Shown here piece by piece: positions 1-13,512 of a stretch of 64,000 nucleotides of DNA (its first letter is position 1; each line of letters opens with the position of its first letter). The notes below the pieces were generated by a model that ran no database searches, had not been told where the DNA came from, and saw only the letters and a list, made by a program, of their open reading frames with translations. The translations under genes were made by a program, and so were the position numbers. This DNA comes from Drosophila pseudoobscura (Eukaryota; Arthropoda; Insecta; Diptera; Drosophilidae). The stretch is taken from NCBI RefSeq assembly GCF_009870125.1, contig NC_046683.1:8742001-8806000 (forward strand), given 5' to 3'.

Positions 1-3000
1 CAATACCCCGAGAAAATATATACTCGCACTCGTACATACATATATGTATTTAAATGTATGTAGTCGTATTTTTTGTTGGTATTTTGTATTTTGATATTCG
101 TGATTGTGATTTCTAATCCGAAATGCTCCATTTGTACTTCCATTAAACCGAGTGCCCGTTGTTTATGTGTTCTCTGCTTCTGATTTATTTATTTATTATT
201 ACATTTGACTGATTGCCGACACCATCCACCATTCACAGACCCCGCCCCCACGCGCCACATCCCATATATGACACTCGCACGGCCGTGCTACTGCCACATC
301 CTCCTACCCGTTCCCCGTTCCCCCCTGGCAGCTCAAAAACTCTCATGTTTTATGAACAAGTTGATTGTCGTGTGCATCTATCTATCCCTCACCGTGCGTG
401 TTGATTTTCGTTTTGTGTAGGCAAATCATATTATATCATATCATATATTATGCAGGATTCCCCAAAAAAAAAATAAATAAAAACCCCGGCCCAGAGATAG
501 AAACCGAAACAGAAACAGAAACGGAATCAGATTTAGAGCTCATCTGATGGAATCCCCTCAAATCAGCTCAAATCATTGGGATCCCTGGCCCACACTCTCG
601 CTCTCTGTGCAGCTCTTTGAATGATGGGTCAGTAAGTACATTTTGCAGAGAGCATTGCAGGGTAATGCGTGACAGATAGTTCTCCTATGAAATGTTTGTT
701 ATTAATATCAAGATCTTATGAGCTATAGAGAGATGGAAAATACAACTACATGTCCTCCAGCCAGAAACACCCAACCTTTTTGTAAATGGCAAAGATCCTG
801 AAACTTATTTGGAAGATCAAGATCTTCGCATTTGGATTTGTGGATAAATCTTGACTACAGATCAGGGCTCCAGGACTTTATTGCCAGGAATGGAGCGGGG
901 GGGAGGAGTGGGCCTGGGGCCATTAACAAAATCAACAGTCAAGACTCACACGCACACTCGTTATTCACCATTCAGCGCACTCACAGTTGTATTCACACGC
1001 ACTTGCACACAGGGCAGCCAGCCAGCAGCCGTTCTACTTAGATGCAAGCAAGGCAGCAACAAAGGCAGCCACTCTTTCCGTCTCCCTCTCTCTCTCTGGG
1101 TTGATCCACCTCTTTCTGGGGACTCGGTCCGCTGGCTGGCTGGCTGACTGACTGTTGGCAACGATGTGGAAAATGTTACGCTACAATTTAATTGAAAGGA
1201 TAATCAGGGGCACAGCGGACGAGCACTCATTCAGAGAAGGCTAGAGAGAGAGAGAGAGATGGGTATACGGAGGGAAGGAGACACACAGAGACAGAGAAAG
1301 AGAAAGAGAGAGACACGAACAAAAGGCAGCGCTAAAAGCTGGCTGCAAGCGAATGAATGAGGCAAATAGAAATAAAATAGCAAACGGTGGCAGCGACACA
1401 ACATCGGCTTTTGTTGTACCCGTCAAGTGTCCTTTTTGATGAGGAGGACTCCGAGGACTTCCCAGACGAGTACTCTGTGGACGGAGAACGGAGGACGGAG
1501 GACGCAGGACGATGAGGACGTTTCGGGGTTGCTCTGGTAGACCTCGCTTGTGGCCGGGTACGTGAGCCCACAACGTGGCCGGCTTTGCTTCCTGTGCAGC
1601 GACGATCCTCGCCCCAGTCCCTGGGAGTGAGTGTCCTGTGGCGCAGGATTCGGCCGGCGAAGGGTTGTCGAATGGGACAAAAAAAAAAACGAAGCAGAGG
1701 AGATGGTGCTAGTGCTGGGGGGCGGGGGGCAGGAGTGTGCGATTGGCAAATGAAACTCAAATGAAATAAAATTAAATGCGTTGCACAAGTTGCAAATTCG
1801 AGCAACAATCAAAAGGATTCACGCTGCGTGTCCTGTTCCTCGCTGTGCCACAGCGACGGCAGCGAGGCAGCTCCGTCGAAGAGTGAAAAATGTAATTTTA
1901 ATCGAATTCAGCTTCCCTTCCCTGACCTTCCCTCCACCCCTGGCCCTGGTCCATGCATAGTTTTTGATTCCCATTCAAGTGCTAACCTTATTAGTGCCGG
2001 AGGAGGACTCTACCCCTCTCCCGCTGCCCGTTTTCCAGGGCCTGATTCGTGTTGTGCCAACAGTCGCTGAGATGACGCAGCGGGCGCACATCACCCCAGA
2101 CCCCCGCCACTACCCCTTCCCCTGGCCCTGGCCCTGCCCCTGGCCAAAGGCATTCTTCTGCGAGAAATGCAATTAACTTGGCCAGCAGAAGCAGCAGCAG
2201 CAATGACGACCCACCATTCACCATTCCTCCAACTCCAACCACGTAGCAGACCCCCCATCCCCATCCTCATCCCCAGCCCACACAAATCTCGGGCCTCGCA
2301 TGGCGAGCACAATTAAAACAAAAGGCGTTCGTCGCTAATTAACATTGTTAGCATTAGCGGAGCTCTGGAACAAAAAAAAAACCCCAAGCCCCAACCCAAT
2401 AAAGAATAGACAGGGAGAGTGGGAAAAAACAGGACTGAAGGGCAGCAACCGAGCTGCGATGATGATGACAAGGGGACACCCTCCGTTGGGGCAACTTTGA
2501 CCTTTTCAAACCTTGTGCTCCTCGGCTAGAGCCGAATCATCGATTCCCTATAATCACACCACCTTCTACTGTATTCTCAATTCGGGATCAAAAGAATCTC
2601 AAAGAACAGACTTTTGACCTTAGAGATGGCCCTGAAATACAGCTTCATGACTGTTTGGGGAAGTCCGACTTTTTGACCAGAAATTAGAGCAAATTGTTCC
2701 CTATTTCAGAGATTTTAAACAGAATATATTAAGCAAAGATCTATTCTTAATCCTTTCAGATTTGATTAACCAATTAACGATACACGTATTTTCCATCGCC
2801 AGTTGGCCTCTCCATGAGTCTCCATGGCATGGCTCTCTTCCGCTCTCCCTCTCTTCAAGCTGGATCCTGCTCGTATCCTGAATGCTGGATACACATGTAA
2901 AATTAAATATGGTTTATTGTCAGAGCTAACCCGACCTTTGGCCCTCCGTATTAATCAACCTTCTGTGTACTTTCTCCCCCAACCGGCAGCCGGCAGTCTT

Positions 3001-3156
3001 CCCCACTTGTTTATTTATCGACTTGCCAGCAGTTTTGCACTCTGCCCCCTCACTGGGTCTCCCCCATTTGCTTTTCGGTTCGTGCGGCTGTTACTTGTAA
3101 AAAAAAAAGACGAGGGGGAACGTTGTGAGTTGCTGCGGCGACCGCAGCTCTACATT
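1..3156. other. Non-coding region, no gene seen
   Basis: I find no convincing coding exon or RNA gene here on either strand. Frames that stay open run through simple sequence: an AG run at 1243-1259 continuing into purine-rich DNA to about 1320, A-runs near 1680 and 2371, and CCTGGCC-type repeats at 2119-2144. The stretch 2580-2800 is AT-rich and unremarkable. Composition and texture are those of Drosophila intergenic or long-intron DNA. A regulatory role cannot be excluded but nothing specific supports one. Confidence 0.6.
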
Positions 3157-6100
3157 TATACCCGATGCTTAGTCAGTATGGGTCTGCTCCACCAGACGGT
3201 GCTAACATAGCACGACACGACAAAGAGTACGTGCGAGAGAGACATAAAACTATCACTATAATAATTTTGATTTTTATTTTTATAATTATTATTTTTGATT
3301 TTTATCGAATAACTATTATTATAATTGTTATTCTTGATTTTTATCGAATAACTATTATTATAATTGTTATTCTTGATTTTTTTGAATAACTGTTATTATA
3401 ATTGTTATTCTTGATTTTTATTGAATAACTATTATTATAATTGTTATTCTTGATTTTTATCGAATAACTATTATTATAATTGTTATTCTTGATTTTTATC
3501 GAATAACTATTATTATAATTGTTATTCTTGATTTTTTTGAATAACTATTATTATAATTGTTATTCTTGATTTTTTTGAATAACTATTATTATAATTGTTA
3601 TTCTTGATTTTCTTGAATAACTATTATTATAATTGTTATTCTTGATTTTTTTGAATAACTATTATTATAATTGTTATTCTTGATTTTTTTGAATAACTGT
3701 TATTATAATTGTTATTCTTGATTTTTTTGAATAACTATTATTATAATTGTTATTCTTGATTTTTATTGAATAACTATTATTATAATTGTTATTCTTGATT
3801 TTTATCGAATAACTATTATTATAATTGTTATTCTTGATTTTTTTGAATAACTATTATTATAATTGTTATTCTTGATTTTTTTGAATAACTGTTATTATAA
3901 TTGTTATTCTTGATTTTTATTGAATAACTGTTATTATAATTGTTATTCTTGATTTTTATCGAATAACTATTATTATAATTGTTATTCTTGATTTTTTTGA
4001 ATAACTATTATTATAATTGTTATTCTTGATTTTTTTGAATAACTATTATTATAATTGTTATTCTTGATTTTTTTGAATAACTATTATTATAATTGTTATT
4101 CTTGATTTTTTTGAATAACTATTATTATAATTGTTATTCTTGATTTTTTTTGAATAACTGTTATTATAATTGTTATTCTTGATTTTTATTGAATAACTAT
4201 TATTATAATTGCTATTCTTGATTTTTATCGAATAACTATTATTATAATTGTTATTCTTGATTTTTATCGAATAACTATTATTATAATTGTTATTCTTGAT
4301 TTTTTTGAATAACTGTTATTATAATTGTTATTCTTGATTTTTATTGAATAACTATTATTATAATTGTTATTCTTGATTTTTATCGAATAACTATTATTAT
4401 AATTGTTATTCTTGATTTTTATCGAATAACTATTATTATAATTGTTATTCTTGATTTTTTTGAATAACTATTATTATAATTGTTATTCTTGATTTTTTTG
4501 AATAACTGTTATTATAATTGTTATTCTTGATTTTTATTGAATAACTATTATTATAATTGTTATTCTTGATTTTTATCGAATAACTATTATTATAATTGTT
4601 ATTCTTGATTTTTTTGAATAACTATTATTATAATTGTTATTCTTGATTTTTTTGAATAACTATTATTATAATTGTTATTCTTGATTTTTTTGAATAACTA
4701 TTATTATAATTGTTATTCTTGATTTTTTTGAATAACTATTATTATAATTGTTATTCTTGATTTTTATTGAATAACTATTATTATAATTGTTATTCTTGAT
4801 TTTTATCGAATAACTATTATTATAATTGTTATTCTTGATTTTTTTGAATAACTATTATTATAATTGTTATTCTTGATTTTTTTGAATAACTATTATTATA
4901 ATTGTTATTCTTGATTTTTTTGAATAACTGTTATTATAATTGTTATTCTTGATTTTTTTGAATAACTGTTATTATAATTGTTATTCTTGATTTTTATTGA
5001 ATAACTATTATTATAATTGCTATTCTTGATTTTTATCGAATAACTATTATTATAATTGTTATTCTTGATTTTTATCGAATAACTATTATTATAATTGTTA
5101 TTCTTGATTTTTTTGAATAACTGTTATTATAATTGTTATTCTTGATTTTTATTGAATAACTATTATTATAATTGTTATTCTTGATTTTTATCGAATAACT
5201 ATTATTATAATTGTTATTCTTGATTTTTATCGAATAACTATTATTATAATTGTTATTCTTGATTTTTTTGAATAACTGTTATTATAATTGTTATTTTTGA
5301 TTTTTATCGAATAACTATTATTATAATTGTTATTCTTGATTTTTATCGAATAACTATTATTATAATTGTTATTCTTGATTTTTATCGAATAACTATTATT
5401 ATAATTGTTATTCTTGATTTTTTTGAATAACTATTATTATAATTGTTATTCTTGATTTTTTTGAATAACTATTATTATAATTGTTATTCTTGATTTTTTT
5501 GAATAATTATTATTATAATTGTTATTCTTGATTTTTTTGAATAACTGTTATTATAATTGTTATTCTTGATTTTTATTGAATAACTATTATTATAATTGTT
5601 ATTCTTGATTTTTATCGAATAACTATTATTATAATTGTTATTCTTGATTTTTATCGAATAACTATTATTATAATTGTTATTCTTGATTTTTTTGAATAAC
5701 TGTTATTATAATTGTTATTTTTGATTTTTATCGAATAACTATTATTATAATTGTTATTCTTGATTTTTTTGAATAACTGTTATTATAATTGTTATTTTTG
5801 ATTTTTATCGAATAACTATTATTATAATTGTTATTCTTGATTTTTTTGAATAACTATTAATATAATTGTTATTCTTGATTTTTTTGAATAACTATTATTA
5901 TAATTGTTATTCTTGATTTTTATCGAATAACTATTATTTTAATTGTTATTCTTGATTTTTATTGAATAACTATTATTATAATTGTTATTTTTGATTTATA
6001 TTTAATAATAATTATTTTTGATTATTATCGAATAACTATTTGCGGACAGACAGACAGGGCTCAATGGACTCGGCTATTGATGCTGATCAAAAATATATAT

Positions 6101-6199
6101 ACTCTATAGGGTCGGAAACGATTCCTTCTGGACGTTACACACATCCATTTTCACCAAGAATCTAATATACCCCAATACTCATTTTGAGTATCGGGTATA
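3157..6199. mobile_element. DINE-1/mini-me-like interspersed element with expanded internal satellite
   Basis: The element opens with TATACCCGATGC at 3157 and closes with GAGTATCGGGTATA ending at 6199, so its ends are imperfect inverted repeats. After the left end comes a conserved-looking block (about 3161-3246, including GCACGACACGACAAAGAG). The right block (6041-6199) contains GACAGACAGACAGGG, a TATATATACTCTATAGGGTCGG segment and CTTCTGGACGTTACACAC. I recall both blocks as the ends of a non-autonomous repeat family common in obscura-group Drosophila and related to DINE-1/mini-me; that family assignment is from memory, not a search. There is no transposase or reverse transcriptase frame. 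Everything between the two blocks is a tandem array (separate entry), which makes this copy about 3 kb. Target-site duplication is not evident. Confidence 0.75.
3248..6040. repeat. Tandem array of a 38/39-bp AT-rich unit, about 70 copies
   Basis: The unit is roughly GAATAACTATTATTATAATT followed by GTTATTCTTGATTTTT plus a short variable tail. Three tails alternate: TTTGA (38-bp unit), TATCGA and TATTGA (39-bp units). A second variable site is ACTATT versus ACTGTT, and rarer variants are GCTATTC at 4211 and 5019 and TTATTTTTGA near 5290, 5715 and 5795. The first and last few units are degenerate, as expected when homogenisation acts mainly on the middle of an array. Each unit contains a near-perfect 25-bp palindrome. 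Open frames at the left edge are by-products of the period and not genes. Confidence 0.97.
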
Positions 6200-7076
6200 A
6201 GAACCTGGAAAAAGTACGAAAAAAATGGGGGGGCCAGGCAGCAGCATTTATAGCTAATTTTCTTGTCATTGTTTTGACTTTTACACCTTCGCACCGCGTT
6301 GCCGCGTGTTTACCTGCAAATGTGGAGTGGAGTGGAGTGGCGTGGCGTGGGGGGAGCGGCGTTGTCGCATTGTTTGGCCATGTAAAATAATATTTTATTT
6401 GGCCTGTTTGCCTGCAAAGCTCCTGGCTAATGAAGGACAACCAATGAAGGGGGGACTGTTGTCCTGGTTGTTGGGGGCGAAAAAGGGTTTGAATGTCAGC
6501 AGCGAAGCCGTAGAAGAATATTTGAGCACTCCACTCCAGAGGACACCCGAGGCACGAGGATTGATGATGTGGAACCCCTGGCTGTACAAATAGTGTGCCA
6601 TGTCGCAGTCCATAGAGCCCACTGGGCTGGAACTCCAGGCTAGAAGCTAGAGACCAGAGATTGAATTCTACAAGGCCTCTACAAGTTGAAGTCCATGGAA
6701 GGGATATCATCCGATGATCAATGGAATCCTCGATAATGTCTGGAACAAAGATGAGGCAAGGTTTGTGCAAGAATGGATCTCCTATAAAAATAAAATATAC
6801 TCTTTATATCTACACCATTTACGAGTCAGTTTAAACACCCATTCTCTCTGCATTTCGTGTATTGCCTAACGTTCTCGAAAATCTGTAAAAATTCAGCAAA
6901 TAGAGTTTACTCCTATTCTGCAAAACCTTAAAGCGGTTAGAAGTGACAAATGGCAAATTCTATACACAATTCAGAACCGTAAAAAATTTAATATAACAGG
7001 AGGTATTACATAAATATATTATATATACAAACATGTAATTGTTACATTTACCAAAAAATTCGTATACCAATTTCCA

Positions 7077-7098
7077 TCTGATCTGATCTGATCTGATC
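7077..7098. repeat. (TGATC)n microsatellite
   Basis: Four to five perfect copies of the pentamer CTGAT/TGATC lie in otherwise ordinary AT-rich DNA. A similar AGATC run occurs at 42081-42102. Confidence 0.9.
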
Positions 7099-10000
7099 GG
7101 ATCTCGACGTGGCGCCACTATGTGTGTCCGCTCTGATTTATGTTGCAGTTGCTGCTAAAAACCAAAACAGCAGTTGGCCCTCAGCCTCATCCCGAGACTG
7201 GATTAATGGGAAGCACTTGGCAAAGTGAGTTGTCAATGCGGGGACGGGAACGAGGACGGGGCAGCAAGTGGCAAGTGGCACCTACGAGGAAACGGGAAAC
7301 CCAACCCGAGCCCGAACTCGAACCCTAAACCAAAAACAAAACGCACACAAACACCGGACTCTCGAACTCGAACTCGAACCCATTTCCAGCTTATTACTTA
7401 ATCAATATGCTCATTTGTTTTTTTGTTTTCCTTTAACTGGAAGCACTTTGCTAAAGAGTGATGTGAATGGAGGATGGAGGAGTAGGTTACATATTTTGAC
7501 AGCATCGGGAGCAACACACAACAGCATGTAAGCGGACCCAAAATGTAATTGGAATCCCGAGTCCCAAGCAGCACCGAGTCCTGGGTGCTGTTTTTGGCGC
7601 GCCTCTGCTCGATTTGAATTCCAGCTTCGATCTCGATATGTCTATCGCTACCTGATCTATTTACCATCTAGCACAGATCGCTCCTACCAGCTCTGACAGC
7701 TGTTCAGATTTGGCAACTGTCGTTTGTCGTCTGTCGATTGTCGGTGACTGTTTCTGTCGGTCTGTCCGTCTGTCGCTCTGTCTGACGGAGGCAATTAGGG
7801 CAGTGTCTGGGACTCGTACTGGACACGGCATGAGGTCGACGGAATCAGCTGTACGTGTAGATAAGCAGCCTGCTCCCATTTCCAGCAGCACCACATGACA
7901 AAGAAGAGGAAAGGAAGGCGGTAAACGACAGCCAATGCTTGACCACTGGGTGCGCCAGATTGGCCTAAGGCTGCTGCTGCTAGTCATCCAACTTGACCGC
8001 GGAAGTGACCAAAAGTCGACCCAAGGGCCAAGGCGCATGCGCAACGGATTAAGCCCAGAGGGAATGAGGGGGGAATCTAGGGAGAGCGAGAATCGAGGGC
8101 ATTGTCCAGGGCACGACCGCCTGGAATGAAGCTGTTAGGCCCGTCGATCCGCGCCCATTGTTTGGCGCAAAGCAGCAAAAACTTGCATCATAATTAAACT
8201 GTCGTAATTGCCGCCCCTGAGACGCGACATTTGTGCCCGGGCACGGGCACGGACCGGAGGGCTCCTTCCCCTTCTGTTCTGGAATCAACCTCAGCGGCAA
8301 CCGCCGCACCGACAAAAGTTTCCATTGTACGCTCCTCTGTTCTGCTCTTCCGTTTTTTGAAACTTTACCAACATGCAAATAAAACACACTTGAACACTGG
8401 GAACCGGGAGACCTCGATTCAGATGCAGATACAGTTACAGCAGCAGATTCAGAATCAGAATCAGAATGAGCATGAGAATGAGAGTGTGGTCGGGTTGGAC
8501 GTCTGCAGGATTAAGCGATACAAACAGCGGAATCGGAGGGAAGAAGCGCGGAAAGGGCGAGCACATTGCCGGAAACCCATCGGATAAACGACACAAAACT
8601 CAAAACTCACTCACGATAGTCGAGAGAATGCACAAGCACTATCAAATAAAATACAAATTAAATGTCCAACAACAATTGCAATGGAGCTCAGCTCTTGGGA
8701 ATGGACGGTGATGGGAGATTGGCTTAGAAGTGGGACGCCAACTGTCAGAGCCAACTGGTGTACTGATGGGCTTTGAGGTGATTGTTCATCGAAATGTACT
8801 TGAATAACTTTTAGGAGAAGCACCATTGGATTTCCCATACAAAATCTCTTCATAATTCCTGCCCATATCTTTGATTCCGTTCTCAAACGAACCACTTTCC
8901 AGCTCATTTTGTTATTTCACTATTTTTAAAATCCTCTTCTCCATGTGCCATTTGCCACGGGGGCAGAGCAATCATTTTTGTATCGCACGGCCAATTTGAT
9001 GACATTATTACGACCAACTGCACAGCAATTGTCCCGAGTGCTGAGTGGCGCGCGTTGGCCAGGACTTTGCAACATTCAGCTCCTGGTCCTGGTCCGTGTC
9101 CGGGTCCGGGTCCTGGCAAAAACCTGACTCGCACAACCATTTAGGGAGAACAAAATATATATCAAGAGAGAGACACAGTCACACAGGGACACAGGGACAC
9201 ACACAGTGTGTCCGTCCTTTTTGTTGTGCTCTCAATGCCCCGGCTCTGGCTTTGGCTGTGCCTTGGCATGTGTTGCTGAGCATGAAAATTGCAATTTTTC
9301 GCCAGATAATTTCAATTCAGAACTGCCCAAACCCAAACCCATACCCGTAGCCGTTGCCGTTGCCGAATTGGGTTTTATATTGGGAATAATGCTGCAATGT
9401 TGTTCGCCTTTTGCCGATTTCACACTAGCCGGGGACAATCTCGGCAATTGGCTGAATAGAAATTGATTCGTTGCACCATCATCGAGTCGGGCCTTGCTCC
9501 TTGGAGGATTGTCATTTTGTGGGGTCGACCGCAGTCGTTTGGCCACAGCGGGTTGCCCGGGACCGGATCGGTTCGCCTGCTGACGATCCATCGATGCTCC
9601 ACGTGACGAGCGTATCGAAACGGTTGGACAATGCCTGGCGACGCTGGTAACAGGCCCCTGGGCACTTCTTGTACCGTTTATGGGCACAGTTTTTGCGCAT
9701 TTGTCAGGTCCGCTCTCTGTGCATGGACGTGGCATGATCTGATCTGTTCTGTCCTGTACTGTTCTGATGTGATGTATTCATTCAATTTGCTACTGCCGAT
9801 CATCGATTGTCCATTGTCGTTATCTGAAGTGCTAAGTGGTCGCATGTGACCAATTGGCAGAGAGCACAGCTGGCTGGCTGGCTGGCCGAAGGAGACTGGC
9901 CTGGCGGTGATTAGGGCACCACAAGAGCTTGGAAAATGACGTGTGAAGAAAATTTGTTTGGGAAACTATCTGATCATAGAGCGACGACGAAGGGACGACA

Positions 10001-13000
10001 TCGTCTGGGAATGGCTTCTGAGATTTCGAATGAAGCGACTGGGGAATGAATCGACAGATCAGTTTAAGGTCTGTTGAAAAAGCATGATAAAAGTACACGA
10101 TAAAGAGCCTCCTCATAGACAGACCAAAGTTCAAGACATCTAGGCACAGGATTGCCTGCCTCTCTGCCTCTCTAGATCAGACTCTCTCTGTGTCTCTCTA
10201 CTTGTCATAGCCTCTTCTCTCTCTATCGGATAGGCAGAGACCATCTCTAGAATATAAAGAAATTTGCTGCACCTGCCAATTTGTGAATGCCCTCCACTAA
10301 ATTGTGAATTGAATTCTGCAACTGCTCTAAATTGGATTGTGTCCCGATGCCAATTGAATATTTTGTGTACACATTTGTGTGTGGCGTGCAGGAAGACACC
10401 GTCGCAGAGACCCACCGATATTTATTTGAGCAATTTGAAGGGTAAAATTGAAAAATAGAAGAGGAAATGAAATGACCGGAAGTTAAATCAAACCAACTTG
10501 CCCAAAAGGCGAAAAAGTCAAGAAAATCAAAAGGCAAAAGGCAAAAATACATCGCATGCCGGGCACGTAAGAAACTAAACTAAATACAAATACAAATACA
10601 AACACGAATGCGAATACGAATACGAATCTTTTGCGAATAATTCAAATAAAATTTACACCTTGCACGAGATTGAGAGGGGGAAAAACGAAGGAGCCGAAAG
10701 GGGACAGCAGTCGCCTTTCCGTTGCCATACGAGTATTGATAGACTTTGGTCGAATGGTTGACCAAGGGACTACAAACGGAAATCCTTTTTCAATTTTCAA
10801 TTTTATTTTATTTTATTCTCTCTCACACACACACAAACATCGCATCTGCTGCGAGTTATAGCCGAAGTATAAATTGAGTTGCTGGCCACTGAAGTTGATT
10901 ATGGTCTACGCTTCAACGGATCTCAGCCAACAAATTTCTCTCGATTCGGTTAAAAAATCAACACCAGGCCAGCCAGCACTTTCTGGCCAGGACTACAGGA
11001 CTAAAGGACTGCGCCGAGGAGGTCATGTGTGAGGAGGGTTCCCCTTCCTGTGGATGGGTCGAGTGTGTGGGTGTGTGGGGCTAAGCCCTGCGGCTCACAT
11101 ATCAGCGCGCATTAAAACAAAGTGGGCATCGATGTAGAACCCGAATCCGAAACCTACCAAATCCCCACCCAAGCCCCACCCAAACCCTAAGGGGGGTAAC
11201 TAAATTTGCGCAAAACAAAAGAAAGTCGAAAAAAAATGTTTGGGGGAGGCAAAGAATATTGTAAAGCCAAGGGACACAGACGAGGGAATGCCCTAGGAAA
11301 CAGAAAAATAGCAAACTTCAAGGTTTTGAAGTGCTTGAAGTTTCAGAAGAGGATTAAGTACTGATCGCTGAAGAATCTCGGAAGAGCAGCTTACATTCTA
11401 TGGCATAAGACATCAATCAATCGCTTCTCCTTTATTTTGAAGCTCAGAGAACTACTCGCAAACCTCTCACGAAGCCCATTCACTCCGTGGAACGAGAGAG
11501 TGTGTCTCTTGGAAGGGGCCACAGCTCTGACCGTCAGAGAGCGGCTGCTTTTCACTTATCGGAAGCGGTCGGGGTCCAAATTATTAACGCTTAAAGCTCC
11601 AAATCCGATTTGTTGAACCCTGCCTAGCCCCAATCCCAGACCCAAAGGGATCCACACATGATATGCAAAGTGATGGCAGAGGCCGCAGCCGCACAGCTGC
11701 TGCAGGTTGCAGGGACACCGACTACGACTCTCTGGAGGATTGAGATTGGGCGACCCACAGACTCGGTGACTCGGAGACGGAAGTGGCAGGGTAGGGTGCA
11801 CTTGAGGCGAGATGTCGCTGGCGCCGGAATTCGTGTGAAAAGAGTGTTTGAGCCGGCGATTGAGAGACCTCTTTGGAGTGTCAGCTTGCAGGACAGATAA
11901 GACAGGATGGGGACGGGTGACAAGAGGATTGTTCCCGGTGGGGGTGGGGGACCTGCACTGATCCTAAGTGAGGACAAGTGTCGTTGCAAGTGTTTGCGCA
12001 ACATCCTGTGTCCGAGTGTTGAGTTCTCGGGCAGCACCGTGTCGCTTGTCGCACTCATTAATTGCATTTCGATAATAATTTCATGCTCGTTAACAGAGGG
12101 ACTCATGCTGTCCGCTCGTCCGTTCGTCCGTTCGGTGTGTGAGAGTGTCCTGTGTGTGCCCTGCAAGTCTAATTTTCTGGCATATTAGTTACAGGACCCA
12201 CAGCCGTCGCTTGTTATCGTTAAACAGTCGCTAATTAGACGCACATGTGTAACATGAAACCGCATTTAAGCGCCCCCTCCGTCCGCTCCGTCCGCTCATG
12301 TTTTCGGTGGAAGGTGGAAGGTTGTGGGATAGGGTGGAGGAATGATACCGTAACTGTAACTGCAACTGCAACTGAGAGTGCGACTGAGACTGAGACTGGA
12401 ACAGGAGCACCACGCACCACCAACCACCACCGTCGCGACGGTCGTGTTTTTTGTTTTTTTTTTTGTTCCGGCGAAGCACTAAAACTGTCCCAATTGTATC
12501 GAAATTATACACTTGAACTTCTCGAACTTCTGTGCCCCGAGTTGTGCCACATTTCGTGCCTCCTTGCCACGGGTTAAGCGCGTCATTCGCAGGTTGGTCT
12601 GGGGGTCAGGTCACAGTCACAGTCACAGCTCTTTTGGACAATTTCTGCCCTGACAGACCCCTTGCCAAATACAATATATTGGCAGAAGTGTCAAGCGACC
12701 TTAATGGTGGGTGCGTATGGGAAAGTGTGTCTGGTCTAAAAAGAGTTCACGGGTTGCTGGATCTGTGCTACGATCCGAGGAATCTCTAGAGCGATACTTT
12801 GTTGGAGATTTGTGTAAAATCTTTATTTAATTAAGATATTCATCCAAAAACTGCTGACAAATTCTCAGAAATGTTTACTTTTCGATTACTCTTACTTTAA
12901 GCAGCTTTATGGTCAGTCTTTAAGATATTTTGCTCTCAAAATTATTTAAATTTGAAGGGAAATTGCTGCTTCAGGATATTTACAGAATTGTCTGTAACCT

Positions 13001-13477
13001 GCTTTGGCCAGGAATTTCGTGAGACTTTTCTTCAATAAACTTATACATGTTTGCCCCCTTTAATCTATTGGGCCAACAGCTGTGGCCAATGGCCGAAATT
13101 AAGCAATCCATCCCACCCATCCATCCATCCAGGCATCCATCCCCTCCAGAGTCGCGTCCAGACCTTCCCTTGATATTGTTTTTGTTTCAGGCATTTTCCG
13201 CCTTTTGTTTTTAATAAATTTCAGTGCAGGATGGGCCAGGGACAGAACCACGGCCCGGGCAGGACATGACGATGGTGGCCATGATAAAGCCGATGATGTT
13301 GCTGTTGCTGTTGCTGCCTCCGAGCTATGGCTCCTCTCCTCCATTGTTATTTTCGTCGGGCGACATTTGCATGCCTCATTTGAGGACAAGTTCCTCTTCA
13401 TTTATTTATTTTATTGCGGCCTCATTCGCGTTATGAACTCAATGGGCTGTGGACATTATTTTAATAATTGCACTCGG

Positions 13478-13512
13478 CTCTCTCTCTCTCTCGCTCGCTC
13501 GCTCGCTCGCTC
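13478..13512. repeat. (TC)n followed by (GCTC)5
   Basis: A pure TC run changes into five perfect GCTC units. This is a compound microsatellite that opens frames coding for Leu-Ser-Leu-Ala strings, which are not genes. Confidence 0.9.

Noticed and set aside
1332..1812. 129-158-codon minus-strand frames
   Set aside because: They lie in overlapping phases, are Ser/Arg/Pro-rich by composition, and have no supporting signals.
3165..3389. Ile-rich 74-codon frame at the left edge of the satellite
   Set aside because: It is created by the tandem unit, has no protein-like sequence, and ends inside the array.
6162..6770. 202-codon minus-strand frame next to the mobile element
   Set aside because: Part of it is the element end, no motif is visible, and the other strand is equally open.
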